Under the pieces are notes generated by a model. The model saw nothing but the letters and a program-made list of their open reading frames with translations. It was not told where the DNA came from and made no database searches. Made by a program: the position numbers and the translations under genes. A stretch of 64,000 nt of DNA from Amphiura filiformis (taxonomy: Eukaryota; Echinodermata; Ophiuroidea; Amphilepidida; Amphiuridae): NCBI RefSeq assembly GCF_039555335.1, contig NC_092628.1:72914713-72978712 (forward strand). The letters are read 5' to 3'. Of this stretch, positions 36,401-46,204 are shown piece by piece (positions within the stretch are counted from its first letter, which is position 1; each line of letters opens with the position of its first letter).

Positions 36401-39400
36401 ATTGAGCAATGCAATTTTTTTTTATGTCGGGGATATCTAGGCATTAACAGCTGAAATCTAGGAGATAACGATGACGAAACTTCGGCAAGATACAAGTGAC
36501 CTTGTGAACGAAGTGGGTCGCCGTGGTCGGGGTATTTTAACAGGACCGTGGCAAGTGTAGCCGACAATCGGGCGTTAGGCTACTGATCGGAACCGCCTGT
36601 AAACGAGGTCTTTTATCATGGATCATCTGCCCCGGCATTATCAGATGAACCACGGGGAGAGGCGAGATTTTTTTTTTTTTAGGTCCTGCGGGGATTTCGA
36701 ACCCGGGACCTCTCGCACCAAAGGCAAAGACCTTAACCAGTGTGCCACGCTGCTCCCTAATTTTTGCTGAAGCTCACTACCATTCGCAAGATGCTGTGAA
36801 TTACTTTTTTTTGCTGCTTCGACCAACAATGCATCGTATACCCTTAACTAGACAGAGCTGATCAGCTACATCTTTACCTATACTATTCCTGGGTGGTTCC
36901 TTCCTCTTATCCTGATGTAACAAAGAGTAAATTTGACGTTGAAATGGTGGATAAAGACCAATAACCAGGTATGGAGATAACGCACTGTTGATGACAATAA
37001 CCATAGCCACACTATAATCAGTCGTGCCTGATATTGCAATATTTGATAGCGCCAAAGTCATTACAATCTGAAATAAAAAGCAAAACTAGTCAATTATCTT
37101 ATTTGTTAGAATAAACTATAGTGTGCAATCTGTGCAACATTTTGAAGTATAGTGGTGAATTCCGCAGTCCGTGCCATTAAACAAATCCATTTCAAAAATT
37201 CTTTTCTTCGGGATATTCATGTTATATTCGATACGAAAGGGCAAAATTTTCATATATGATGGTTTGCTTTTTCTCCCTGCTACATACACTTTAAGTACAC
37301 ATCATTAGATTTATAAAGATTACGCCGAGGACTGTTAAATGTAAAAAATGTCAATTTCTAATAATTATCGGATCCCACAAAAAATACCATGCAAAGGTGG
37401 GTGACCGAGCCCTTAAAGCAACTTACCACAGAGTAATGTTATTTACATTGTAAGTGCTGACAATACAACTTTTCAAACGTGTGCAAAAAATATTTGACAT
37501 TAACATCTTGACAATATTATTTTCTTATATAGAATGTGTTAAAACGAATACATTTTAAATCTGGCATTACGTTTGACAACTTTTTGAAAGCTTGCGAATA
37601 AAAAGATATATGTATATCGCAAATGTAAGTAATGCTTCCCGTGCAATATAAGTTTACTTGGCAGAGACCACATTGAAGTATTCTGAACTGTCTGTCTTTA
37701 ACAAATTTTACAAAAAAAAACATAATAAAAGAGTCACAATAAGGGATTTTATACTTTCAAAATAGTCCCATACATCCTTCTGAACTCACTATACACTTTT
37801 CCTTGTCGATATTCATTTTGTACACATTCAAACATGTCCATTTCCATGTTATCTTAGCAACTCAATCCCCACAGCCTTCCCCCTACATAATTACATCACT
37901 ATACATCACATTTATAACTCTGGCACAAACCCTATACCCTTTTAAAGGGGTTTAATTCAATATTGAGTCGTGTGACATGACTAAAAAGCCCCAGTCACCA
38001 AAAAATAACACTTTCCATGTCATGGAAGATATTGTACGATTTTGTTTGATATTTTATAACCTTTCAGGTAAATTCTGAAATTTAATATGTAAGAGAGTTT
38101 GGTGTTATCTGATAGTCAAGAAGCAATGCAAATCCGAAGCTGAACTTGAAAAATAGGAAAAACTTTGGTGGCAAAATGCACCTTGCTTAGAAAATAGTTA
38201 ATCAGAGGTCAAAGTCAATTGCTCAGGTATGCATGTATGGTTCTCGAGTTAAAAGCAAAAAGGTCGAAGGTCGCATTTTGAGCTCCACCGTGAGGGGGGA
38301 AACCTAAAAAAACGCCCTGCTTTTCATAAATTTCTCTACTCTCTAAATGTAACAGAGTGAAAATCTCACTCCCGAAAAGAGTGATTCACTTATAAGACCA
38401 CTCAAAAAGGAGTGAAATGCGTTTTTAACTTTAAAACCACTCAAAAAAGAGTGAAAACCACTCTTTAAGAGTGAATTTTAAACTCTTTCAAGGAGTTAAA
38501 GGACAACTCTAAAAATGTGTTGTCCTGCATTTAACTCCTTGAACGAGTTGAAATTCACTCTTTTAGAGTGGTTTTCATTCTTTTAAGTGGTTTTAAAGTT
38601 TAAAAAACACATTTCACTCATTTTTGAGTGGTTTTATAAGTGAATCACTCTTTTGGGGAGTAAGTTTTTCACTCTTTTACATTTAGAGAGTAATGCTGTG
38701 ATTTTTGATACTACCAATTCAAATAAAGAATAGCTTGCGTCATCTAGGATGTTTCGTTACATAGGTAACCAGGTGAAAGGATACGATCATTTACCTTTTT
38801 GTTTATAACTCGATCGAGATCTATATAATACGTCACAGATATGCTAAACTGAACTTTTTCTGAATTGTTATTAGCAGAGGGAATTTAGCAGATGGAATTA
38901 AAAAAATACAAATTATTTGGACATTCCTCGTATTCAGAATGCAATTCGATATGCCTGATGGGCTCTCGGGTCCCACAAAATATACTGTGCAAACGTTGCT
39001 ATCTGATTCCTTAAGATAGTTGTAATAAACAGGTTGCCATATATGCAATGGCGTACCAGCCTGAATCAACATTTCAAAAACCTTAATACACCCGGGCTTA
39101 ATACCCATGATAGTCCCCACCCCTTGCAGTCGGTACGCCACAGACTAACCATATAGCCTACGCGCGGTATATTGAAAATAGTCCGGTGTGAAATAATACA
39201 CATTTCTGATTGACTTTACATCGTTTTATTAAGTTCTATACAGATTTCAAACGATGCAGTATCCTGAAACTATTATGGATGATGTAGGCAACATTAATTT
39301 ATCAATAAATAAATCAATTGCGTTTTTATGTTTGAGTACTTTCTCTTATTCAACAAAACAATATCGATGAATGCAACAGTGCTGTTTTTACAATAAGGCA

Positions 39401-42400
39401 AACCCCGCAAATCAGCTGCGTGTTTTTATTTGAAACCAAATCAATGAGTTTGAAGCCACCGGGTATTTACATGAATGTTTCGACGCAATATCTTGCAGGA
39501 TCAATGATAATGAACCACTTACGTCTTTTTTCAATCTGAAAATTTGAAGGAAAAAAAACTAGATAAAATACAAAAAACAAAAGCAAGAAGCAAACAAAAC
39601 AAACAACAAAAGAGAAATATTTCAGAACGACATTGGATTTAGCAAAGAAAAAGTAAAAAGGTAATATTAAATGATAATATCATGGAGGTACAATGTAGGG
39701 AATAAATTATTTTTTTTTATCTTCAATCATGATAAATATAAGGTAACTGCAGATAAAGTAGCTATCTTCTGCTGATCATTGCAATTGATGAAGAAGTTGG
39801 TACATGTGACTTTTTATGGGCGTTTGTGAAGTAAAAGGCGGTGTTTCAATAAGTGGTTAACATGAACGAATAAAAATTATAAGTTGCAAATGATGAATTG
39901 AAAAAAGAATATTACTTGTGATATGATATTAAATGCTGAATGTGTAATATCGCATAATATAGGATACCCAATTGTGACACTGCAAATTCGATAAATGGAG
40001 ATATGTGAAGACTGGTTATAACTAATGTTTACTATTTTATGCATTTTATACTTTTGTTGAATTTCGCATTCATAAATCTTGTAATTTCTGCTGGTTTATA
40101 TTGTCAATAGTACTTCTTTTATCATTATAACAGCTATACGCAGGGCAACTCTTTCATTATTTCGATGTCCGTAATTCAACGCTTTTGTTCTGTCGACCCT
40201 GTTTTTTGTTACCTCCTCCTACACATTCTTTTCTTGATATGTGAATTATAACCTATCTAACCTCCTTGATTATAACAGTGATCGAAAGCAATTTTACAAT
40301 AATTGATTAGTGATTATTGACGACAATTTGACCATGACGCATAAACACGTTGAAAACAAATTGATAATTGTTAAACTCTGGGCTCAAATCTTTAAAAGCT
40401 CGGAAAGGTCAAACTATTTACTACGGTCAGCTATTTTTATGAAAAACAATAATATTTGTCTATACATGCTGTACAACGAACCACAATAATATTTTCTGTC
40501 ACCTGCGGATACTGCCTGTCACGGTCCAATATGTTTTGACATGACTGATAAAGCTTCGGATTTGAATCATCGGCATATTTTTCCTCTTTTTCATATCCTC
40601 AAATGTAATAAAATATTAAGAAGATTTAGAAGTATGAATAAGTAAAGCAAGTTTTAAACAAGATCATGATTATTTTGAATACAAATCTCTCACTTTCCGG
40701 TTATTGTGTTTTCTCTACGGACTGTACGACCTAAATTTTATTTGACCAAGATGAAAGAATGGCGAAGTAAAGTCTTTAATCGTTTAAAGGGGTACTACAC
40801 CCCTGGCCAATTTTATGCCTATTTTTGCATTTTCCCTCAAAAATAAGATATGTATATTATAGGGGCAAGGACTATGTACTACTGCACTGAAAATTCAGCA
40901 ACTCAAGGCAAGTAGTTATTGATTTATTGATCAAATATTGGTTTTCCTCATTTTTGACTGTAACTCCACAACTGTTGTCTGTGCTGAAATAAAATTTCCA
41001 GTGCAGTAGTTGTAGTCCTTGCCCCTATAGACCTAATATACATATCTTACTTGTCACCAATGCGCTATAATTTTTGGGGAAAAAATGTAAAAATAGGCAC
41101 AAAATTGGGCAGGGGTGTAGTACCCCCTTAATATCAAATAGAATTAGAAGCAATAATTTGTATGTATAGAAAGCGGAACCGACGTTTAACATCTTCCAAA
41201 ATCTAAACCTGTATACTTTTGGGATTGTTGAAGCTTTTAAAATTACCCCGATCTTAACATATATATTTGCGATCGACTTTATAACAACATTTGCAGCGAT
41301 ATTTCCTTCAGGAGTGCCAAAAGAGAAAATCGGAACAAATGTTAATTTGAAGCGCAATTTTGGGACATAGATTTAAAGAAAATTCCGAATAGTAATTTAG
41401 TTCTTTTCAAACATATTTCATTGAAGTCTTTAATTATGCTTTTTAAACCTTTTCTATTTCACATGCATGCAAAGAAGAGACGGTGATATATTTTACCAAA
41501 ACGATGATCCTCTGCTTAAACACTATAGCGTCCTATTCCTTTGCTGTTAAAGTATTTACTTTTCAAAACTATTCTTTTTCCGGATAATGAAAATTATTGA
41601 TATAAGGGAATATGCTGAAAATAAGAAATATATGCTGATACACTTTTCGTCATAGATTTCGAAAAAGCGTTTGACAAATGGGATTGTGTATTTAAGGTTT
41701 TATAAACATTTAATACATTTTAGGGATGATTGTAGTAGATGCGGGAGTAGATGGATCAAGCGTTTTTAATATTTTATACAGGTATTGAGCGTTGTATGAC
41801 AAACAATGGCTACTCTTCCGGTTTTTCAATACTTTCTCGTGGAGTTAGGCAAGGTGATCCGCTGTCTACTGTCACTGTTGGAAAATGAATTGGTTACCAA
41901 ATAGTTCAATAGTTCTATTGAACTAAATTTTAATTGAATCTAGTTGAGCTACATGTATACACATGTATTTTAAAAATGCATGCATGTATTTAAAAAAATT
42001 GTATACATGTAGTTCAACTAGATTTAGTTTTTAAGAGATGTTAACAGGACAACCGAACAAGGAAAACTCCGGGGAAAACTTACCAAATATGGAAGTAAAC
42101 ACGCCCAATACCAAGTAGTCAAAACTAATATCATCCTTGTAATATTATACTTTTGCACGCTTACATCACTTTGCATTGTTTCAAAAAAAGATGGGTGATC
42201 CAAAGCATATTTCGATGGCGACAACGGGGAGACACTCCGTTTATTGCCGGGTATCGTATAATACCGATTATTCGGATTCTCTGCATTTGGCACCGGACTA
42301 CCTTTAGATGATTTTTCTGTTTTTTGCTTATAATTTGTGAGTTGGCATAAAATTGAAATAATACAGAAGAGTATAAACTGTAAAAGTATATATCCACAAA

Positions 42401-42983
42401 GACAAAGGAAGAGGGTGTAACCAAATGACGCCTTTGTTTCAGATGTGTAATCGAGATGGCAGAAGCTTCCGCTCGTTTCAAGAGAAACTATTCCTGATCC
42501 GTAAAACAAAGGTATTGTTGCCATGACACCTGCCACAAATATTGCACGTAATGCCCAGTAAACTTGAGATTGTATAAGTCGGCTGAGTTTGATTGTATTT
42601 GGTTTACATATTACCACATATCTTTCAAAAATCAAAATTACAGTAATAAACGCGCACGTTGTCTTGGTTGTAAATGCAAACCAACCCGTAAAATTGCATA
42701 AGCCGTGTGAAGTTTCAAGTTTCCATTCTTGACTCAAATATGAGATGGAAAAGATCATTTCTGGGATGATTGCGAAAGATAATTCTAAGCACGAAAAGAT
42801 TCCAAGAGTTATAAGCGCAGGATGTAATTTGTGGTTTGTTCTCCGCAGTTTCCACAGAGATGAAATGAGTAATATATTTCCAATTATTGTAAGAATGCAG
42901 AGAATCAAGACGATGATGCCAGATGTAACGGGTTCGATTCCTCTTTCTGAAGGTTCGCTTGTGTTGTTATTAAGAGTTGCCAT
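22583..42983 (-). CDS. Orphan class A-like G-protein-coupled receptor with a giant cytoplasmic tail, 6 exons
   Basis: Exons in transcript order: 42084-42983, 36878-37067, 35569-35709, 35371-35413, 29066-29388 and 22583-27453. Joined, they give one 2155-codon frame with matching phases at all five junctions. The ATG has an in-frame TAA four codons upstream. Exons 1-2 encode seven membrane helices; exons 3-6 encode the intracellular tail, roughly residues 341-2155. The linkage between receptor and tail rests on phase and on good donors: G|GTAAAG ends exon 2, and ATTTCAG precedes exon 3. The weakest part is the 43-nt exon 4 and its upstream donor (GTGTAT), chosen because that frame alone stays open. 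The alternative is two adjacent genes, a short receptor ending at a stop near 36801 and a separate large protein. I do not recognise the family and assign no ligand. Introns hold nested transposons, two SINE-type insertions and a minisatellite. Confidence 0.75.
28528..28673. mobile_element. Probable MITE with AGTGGYGTRCGCA ends, in receptor intron 5
   Basis: AGTGGTGTACGCAGG at the left and TGCGCACGCCACT at the right are inverted. Ends of this type occur in hAT-like elements; no target duplication was confirmed. The rest of this intron (27454-29065) shows nothing else recognisable. Confidence 0.45.
29066..29388 (-). CDS. Receptor tail exon 5
   Basis: The exon has an acceptor TTATTGCAG and donor GTATGA and encodes about 108 residues of acidic, Asn/Gln/Ser-rich sequence with no predicted domain, ending TGNEG before the split codon. 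It enters in phase 2 and leaves in phase 1, matching exons 4 and 6. A SINE begins about 120 bp upstream of it in transcript terms. Confidence 0.75.
29507..30041 (+). mobile_element. tRNA-derived SINE, 5' part, split by a later insertion
   Basis: The head GGGGGCATGGTGGCGCAGC holds an A-box, and GGGTTGCGAGTTCTGACTC a B-box. The body contains CCTGGGCAAGGCGCTTTA. The tail is cut at GTAAAGCGCTTTGATA and resumes at 33569 with CACGAGAAAGGCGCTGTATA, ending in a TTTATTTATT-type tail near 33615. Confidence 0.8.
30622..31119 (+). pseudogene. Endonuclease fragment of the LINE
   Basis: This open segment of 165 codons contains the endonuclease motif GDFNIDLL and, towards its end, SDHFPT. It stops early by a frame break in an A-run near 31110, and its upstream portion is in another frame. 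It is the remnant of the EEP-type endonuclease domain that nicks target DNA for retrotransposition. Confidence 0.8.
31690..32934 (+). pseudogene. Reverse transcriptase fragment of the LINE
   Basis: This 414-codon open segment holds reverse transcriptase blocks in order: [40 protein letters not shown] and the catalytic FADDTTIL, followed by the thumb-type region [11 protein letters not shown]. The C-terminal part continues in another frame after 32934 ([10 protein letters not shown]). The upstream linker is frame-shifted, so no full-length protein can be made. Confidence 0.85.
33999..34578. repeat. 63-bp minisatellite, about 9 units
   Basis: The unit contains AGTTGGCTTACACTTTTTGT and AGATAAGTAGTCTGTATTA and repeats every 63 bp; one unit has a 6-bp (CATATT) insertion. 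Because 63 is divisible by 3, the minus strand reads open as a 21-residue repeat for 151 codons. It lies in receptor intron 4 with no splice context, so I treat that frame as accidental. Confidence 0.9.
35371..35413 (-). CDS. Receptor tail exon 4 (43-nt micro-exon)
   Basis: A pyrimidine-rich acceptor (TTTCCATAG) and a good donor (GTAAGA) bound 43 nt encoding [13 protein letters not shown]. Only one frame is open and it matches the phases of exons 3 and 5. Because it is so short, this is the least certain exon of the model. Confidence 0.5.
35569..35709 (-). CDS. Receptor tail exon 3
   Basis: After the acceptor (ATATTTCAG) the exon encodes about 47 tail residues, including [24 protein letters not shown] and KNYDDE. 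It enters in phase 1, matching the single base carried from exon 2. The chosen donor is GTGTAT below 35569; the better-looking GTATGG three bases further on would put a stop into the next exon. No domain was recognised. Confidence 0.65.
36668..36757 (-). mobile_element. tRNA-like SINE fragment with poly(A)
   Basis: On the minus strand: GCGTGGCACACTGGTTAAGG (A-box type), then GAGGTCCCGGGTTCGAAATC (B-box type), ending in about 12 A residues. The ends do not form an acceptor stem, and the A tail indicates retroposition. It lies in receptor intron 2. Confidence 0.75.
36878..37067 (-). CDS. Receptor exon 2: end of TM6, TM7 and helix-8 region
   Basis: The acceptor ATTTCAG is followed by 63 codons plus one base. 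TM7 covers about residues 317-340. The NPxxY position reads SPYLV (S331, P332), so Asn and Tyr are both replaced. An amphipathic, basic segment ([17 protein letters not shown]) follows, as expected for helix 8. If the donor G|GTAAAG at 36878 is not used, the frame runs 25 more codons to a stop at about 36801, giving a compact receptor of about 388 residues. Alternative splicing between a short and a giant-tail form is therefore possible. Confidence 0.85.
37231..37416. mobile_element. Fragment of the TTAA palindromic element
   Basis: About 186 bp match one arm of the 15353 element (CTACATACACTTTAAG, ATTAGATTTATAAAG, CCCTTAA end). The rest of the element is missing. It lies in receptor intron 1. 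Confidence 0.6.
38337..38692. mobile_element. Palindromic element built of ACTCTTTT motifs, nested in an older repeat
   Basis: The whole 356 bp folds on itself: TACTCTCTAAATGTAACAGAG at the left mirrors the right end, and AGAGTG/CACTCT motifs recur every 20-40 bp in both arms. It is flanked by sequence (about 38180-38330 and 38700-38830) resembling the element at 62648-63423, so it probably inserted into one. Confidence 0.75.
38925..39014. mobile_element. End fragment of the TTAA palindromic element
   Basis: Contains ATTCAGAATGCAATTCGATA and GTCCCACAAAATATACTGT and ends TCCTTAAG, matching an end of the 15353 element. Confidence 0.55.
39015..40783. other. Intronic stretch without recognised features
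   Basis: AT-rich sequence inside receptor intron 1. No exon, RNA gene or repeat structure was recognised here. Confidence 0.5.
40784..41133. mobile_element. TTAA-flanked MITE with GGGGTACTACACCCC ends, copy 1
   Basis: The element reads TTAAAGGGGTACTACACCCC at the left and GGGGTGTAGTACCCCCTTAA at the right, with mirrored internal motifs (ATATGTATATTATAGGGGC, GCAGTAG). About 350 bp, noncoding. Related copies are at 43160-43472 and 43710-44074, beyond the 5' end of the receptor coding region. Confidence 0.8.
41596..41876 (+). pseudogene. L1/Tx1-like reverse transcriptase relic
   Basis: Frame-broken pieces read [13 protein letters not shown] and, in another frame, [11 protein letters not shown] with [11 protein letters not shown] between. 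These are palm-domain blocks of an L1-type reverse transcriptase, a different lineage from the LINE at 30500. It lies in receptor intron 1, antisense to the receptor. Confidence 0.75.
41936..42025. repeat. Short hairpin next to the receptor exon 1 donor
   Basis: Arms of about 25 bp (ATCTAGTTGAGCTACATGTA and its near complement) flank an AT-rich loop. It starts about 60 nt downstream of the exon 1 donor in transcript orientation. Confidence 0.6.
42084..42983 (-). CDS. Receptor exon 1: N-terminus and helices TM1-TM6
   Basis: These 300 codons start with a short extracellular N-terminus carrying an N-glycosylation sequon (NNNTS). Helices lie at about 20-44 (GNILL, N36 at 1.50), 55-83, 95-122 (ERY at 120-122), 143-162, 188-213 and 281-300. 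C96 before TM3 and C175 in the second extracellular loop can form the usual disulfide. Intracellular loop 3 (about 214-278) is Lys/Ser/Pro-rich. Non-canonical points: where class A receptors have Asp in TM2 (2.50) there is S64/C65, and where TM6 normally has a Trp two residues before its Pro there is L296 (CLLPYL). The exon ends with a clean GTAAGT donor inside TM6, in phase 0. Confidence 0.9.
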
Positions 42984-43159
42984 GGTTTCATGTTAACAAT
43001 GTTATGCAATAATGATGATATGATGCTTCATTTATATCAATTTATCTGGTAGACATGTCGATCCTGGTAGTGTCATTTTGCTGTGTGGTCAACCGGGCCT
43101 CTGTCCTGGTTTCTGTAAATAAAAACAAAAAACAATGTAGGCTACGTTTGAACAAAATG

Positions 43160-43472
43160 ATTAATTTTGCATTTTCTCAAAAAATAACTACACACTGGTA
43201 ACAAAAACTATGTATATTATAGGGGAAATGAATCCAATTACTTCACTGAAATTTCAGTGATTTATTATAAACATGTATGTTAAGAAATGAGGTACATTCT
43301 AGCGGTACCTCTTTTCTTAACGCTTGTCTTGAGTCACTAAAATTCCAGTGTAGTAACTGGATTCCTTGCCCCTATAATATACATAACTTTTGTTACCAGT
43401 GTGTTTTTATTTTTTGAGAAAAATGCATAAATAATCCATTTTTATTTATCAAGGGATGTAGTACCACCTTAA
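43160..43472. mobile_element. GGGGTACTACACCCC-type MITE, copy 2 (left end lost)
   Basis: Matches copies 1 and 3 from TTTTGCATTTTCTC to GTAGTACCACCTTAA, but lacks the left GGGGTACTACACC end. Confidence 0.7.
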
Positions 43473-43709
43473 CCATTCTAATACAAATTTAGAACGTTTT
43501 GAATTTTGTTCAATTTTTATTCAATTTGACAGACAATATTCACCATGTTCTGAAACAAAAAGGCTTGCTATATGTAACATATTTTTGTGTTGATTCGTAG
43601 AAATGTTCATCAACTTATGGAGATTATATGAAGATATTTCTGGAAATTATGAAATGCTCTGAGGTGAGTCTGAGCATGTTTAAACAGATTAAACTGACCA
43701 ATATTCCTT

Positions 43710-44074
43710 TATAGGGGTACTACACCCCGTGGTAAATTTGTGACTATTTTGCATTTTTCTCAAAAATAATAACGCACTGGTAACAAAAGTTATGTATATT
43801 ATTGGGGCAACGTCGAATCCAATTACTACACTGAAATTTCAGTGACGCAAGGCAAGCGGTTCAGTATATGATAGGAATTGAGGTACATCGTAGCGGTACC
43901 TTATTTCTTATCATAAATAACGAACCGCTAGTCTTGGGTCACTGAAATTCCAGTGTAGTAATTGGATTCCTTGCCCCGATAATTTACATAACTTTTGTTA
44001 CCACTTTGTTATTAGTTTTTGAGAAAAATGCAAAAATAGACACAAATTTATCAAGGGGTGTAGTACCCCCTTAA
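43710..44074. mobile_element. GGGGTACTACACCCC-type MITE, copy 3
   Basis: Both ends are present: TAGGGGTACTACACCCCGTG at the left and CAAGGGGTGTAGTACCCCC, then TTAA, at the right. Internally it shares ACTGGTAACAAAA and the mirrored GGTACCT-type centre with copy 2. Confidence 0.8.
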
Positions 44075-44474
44075 TTGTTTTAAGCAAATCGTTCATACGG
44101 TATTATATCGATTCATATTTTCTTTGTAACCTATTGTTTTTATCCGATAATCAATAAATTAATGAGCTAAGTAAAATGACTGTTGTGTAATATTTTGCTA
44201 AATGTTCATACATGTGCCTTATATGGTACTTTTATTTTGCATACTTTGTCTTGAAAATGCATATTTGCATAATTAATTAGCATTTATGCAAATTAGCTCA
44301 ATTGGTCAAAAACACGGTTGGCCATATACGGGCAAATGCTAGTAAATTCATTAAACCCGCGGCTTGGGCGGAAAATACTGGTAATTTACCCCTCACAAAA
44401 CCAAACCTGAAACTTTGTGAAAAAAAACCTGATATAGATTAGTCTTTGTTAAAGACGACTCACCATCCTTTTCC

Positions 44475-44590
44475 GAGGGGGGGAGCGGCGAAGCCGCGAC
44501 AGCTCGCCGCGAAGCGGCGAGCATGAGGTCGACGCGGGAGCGGCGACCAACGAAGCCGCGAAGCGGCTGAGAGCGAGCCGGTCGCCGCTT
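44475..44590. other. GC-rich self-complementary block
   Basis: About 115 bp dominated by recurring GAAGCCGCG, GCGAAGCGGC and GAGCGGCGA words that can pair with each other, in otherwise AT-rich DNA. An overlapping minus-strand open frame is explained by this composition. Origin unknown. Confidence 0.7.
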
Positions 44591-45257
44591 ACTCCTACAC
44601 AGGTTGGTTGCTGGCGGGTATTTATCAGTTTTCCAGTCTGTAACACAGACTAGATATAGATAATATAGCTCGTAGTAAATTTTGGATAAAAAGTCCCAAA
44701 AAGGGCTGAAGATAAATAAAAGTGGGGTAATTTTGACTTCATAAAACTTTAAAAGAAGGGATTCAGACAAACGAAGAAAAAGTAGGCTATTATATACCTA
44801 TCTCTGAAAAACTACCTTCAAAGGGTCGAAATTTGGGGGAAATCACTAAAGTACCATTTTCTTCTGGCGATATGATAAAAAGAGCCATCAAATGCCCTTT
44901 TAGGGGGTAAAGTGTATACTTTTTACATTACATCATAAACACAGGTCTACGATTTTGGAAAATCCAAATGAATGGATGCCATTACAGCTGCCTATACTAT
45001 ACCCATGAAATTATTTCCCTGATTTGAGGGCAAAATATATACATTTCAGGTAGGCCTATATTTCAGGTATTGCTTGGAGAATTACAATCAAATTTATAAA
45101 GATAGACAAATAATAATAAAATACGTAAAACGATCAATTGAATATTGCACGATACATACTCAATGGAATAATTTTAAAAGTACAATCAAAGAATTAAAGG
45201 ACAAATTTAATATATTTGTAGCTCATACTGAACCGTACTCAACCAAACACCATATCT

Positions 45258-45314
45258 CAAACACACACACACACACCCACCCCACCCTACCTACACCGAT
45301 ACACACCCACCAAC
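45258..45314. repeat. CA/CCCA-rich microsatellite
   Basis: A run of CA dinucleotides passes into CACCC-rich sequence. The 1.2 kb on either side shows nothing else recognised. Confidence 0.7.
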
Positions 45315-46204
45315 ATTATATTGCACACCCAGTAAATTAACCTAATTTAACTCCTTGTTTTATGTGTCGCACTGTGATCCCGACTGTGATGACAAATAAC
45401 ATTTAGATGAAGACCTGTAAATTCATTATGTTACAAGTTGTTCAATGATAAGTTTATGTCAAAATGTAATACACTAGATCTAAATGCTTAAAACAGAACA
45501 CGATCATGGATATTTTGTTCTGGGACTGAATAATATTCGGACTACTTAAAAACATAAACACATGCATATATATTTCTTACCGTATAATTCACATGGCTAA
45601 CCAAAAACGATGTACTGGGTTCATACTGTAACAAGCTGTGTAACACATGCAGAAGACTTTGCGCCGTTCAGTTGTTTTCAAACGATCCTTACTTTGAGAA
45701 GAAAAACTACATGAAAATTCATATTTAAAACATTAAAATAGCCACTACGTGCATAATATATCCGAAAATGTAGGCCATGTTAGTTCAGTGTTGTTGTTAC
45801 TTCTTCTTTAAATACCACGAAATATTGGTAGACAGGTTATAACGGTTACCTGTGTTTGTCTGTAAGTGCTTTTGTATAAGAGCCTGTGACAAGGACATAA
45901 CCAACCTTGGTAATCAATAAGGCTTGTCAACATTCTGATGATTACTCATCGATTAATCTTTACCAGTTTTCTACATTTTAAAGTAAATACTAGATACTTA
46001 AGGGGTCTCATAGCTACCTTTGGTATCATCCAAAATACACCGGAAGAGAAGTTGAAGGAAAACTAAGATGCATCTTACACACGTAATAGTATAGTGGGAG
46101 TAATTGTCGACCATGAGACATAAATTTTGGCCATGCTATTGTAAAAATGACTCAAAATCAATGATTGTGAGTACACAGGCCTTGCCCTCTATATTTTCAA
46201 GGCG

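Noticed and set aside
36668..36757. Possible functional tRNA gene
   Set aside because: A- and B-box words are present, but the ends do not pair as an acceptor stem and a poly(A) follows. It is a SINE or tRNA-derived retroposon.
42161..42481. 106-codon frame overlapping receptor exon 1 on the same strand
   Set aside because: An out-of-frame shadow of the seven-helix frame, with no start context or domain.
44393..44770. 125-codon minus-strand frame with a basic, Ala/Arg-rich centre
   Set aside because: The frame is open because of the GC-rich repeat block; the flanking parts are low complexity and no homology is visible.
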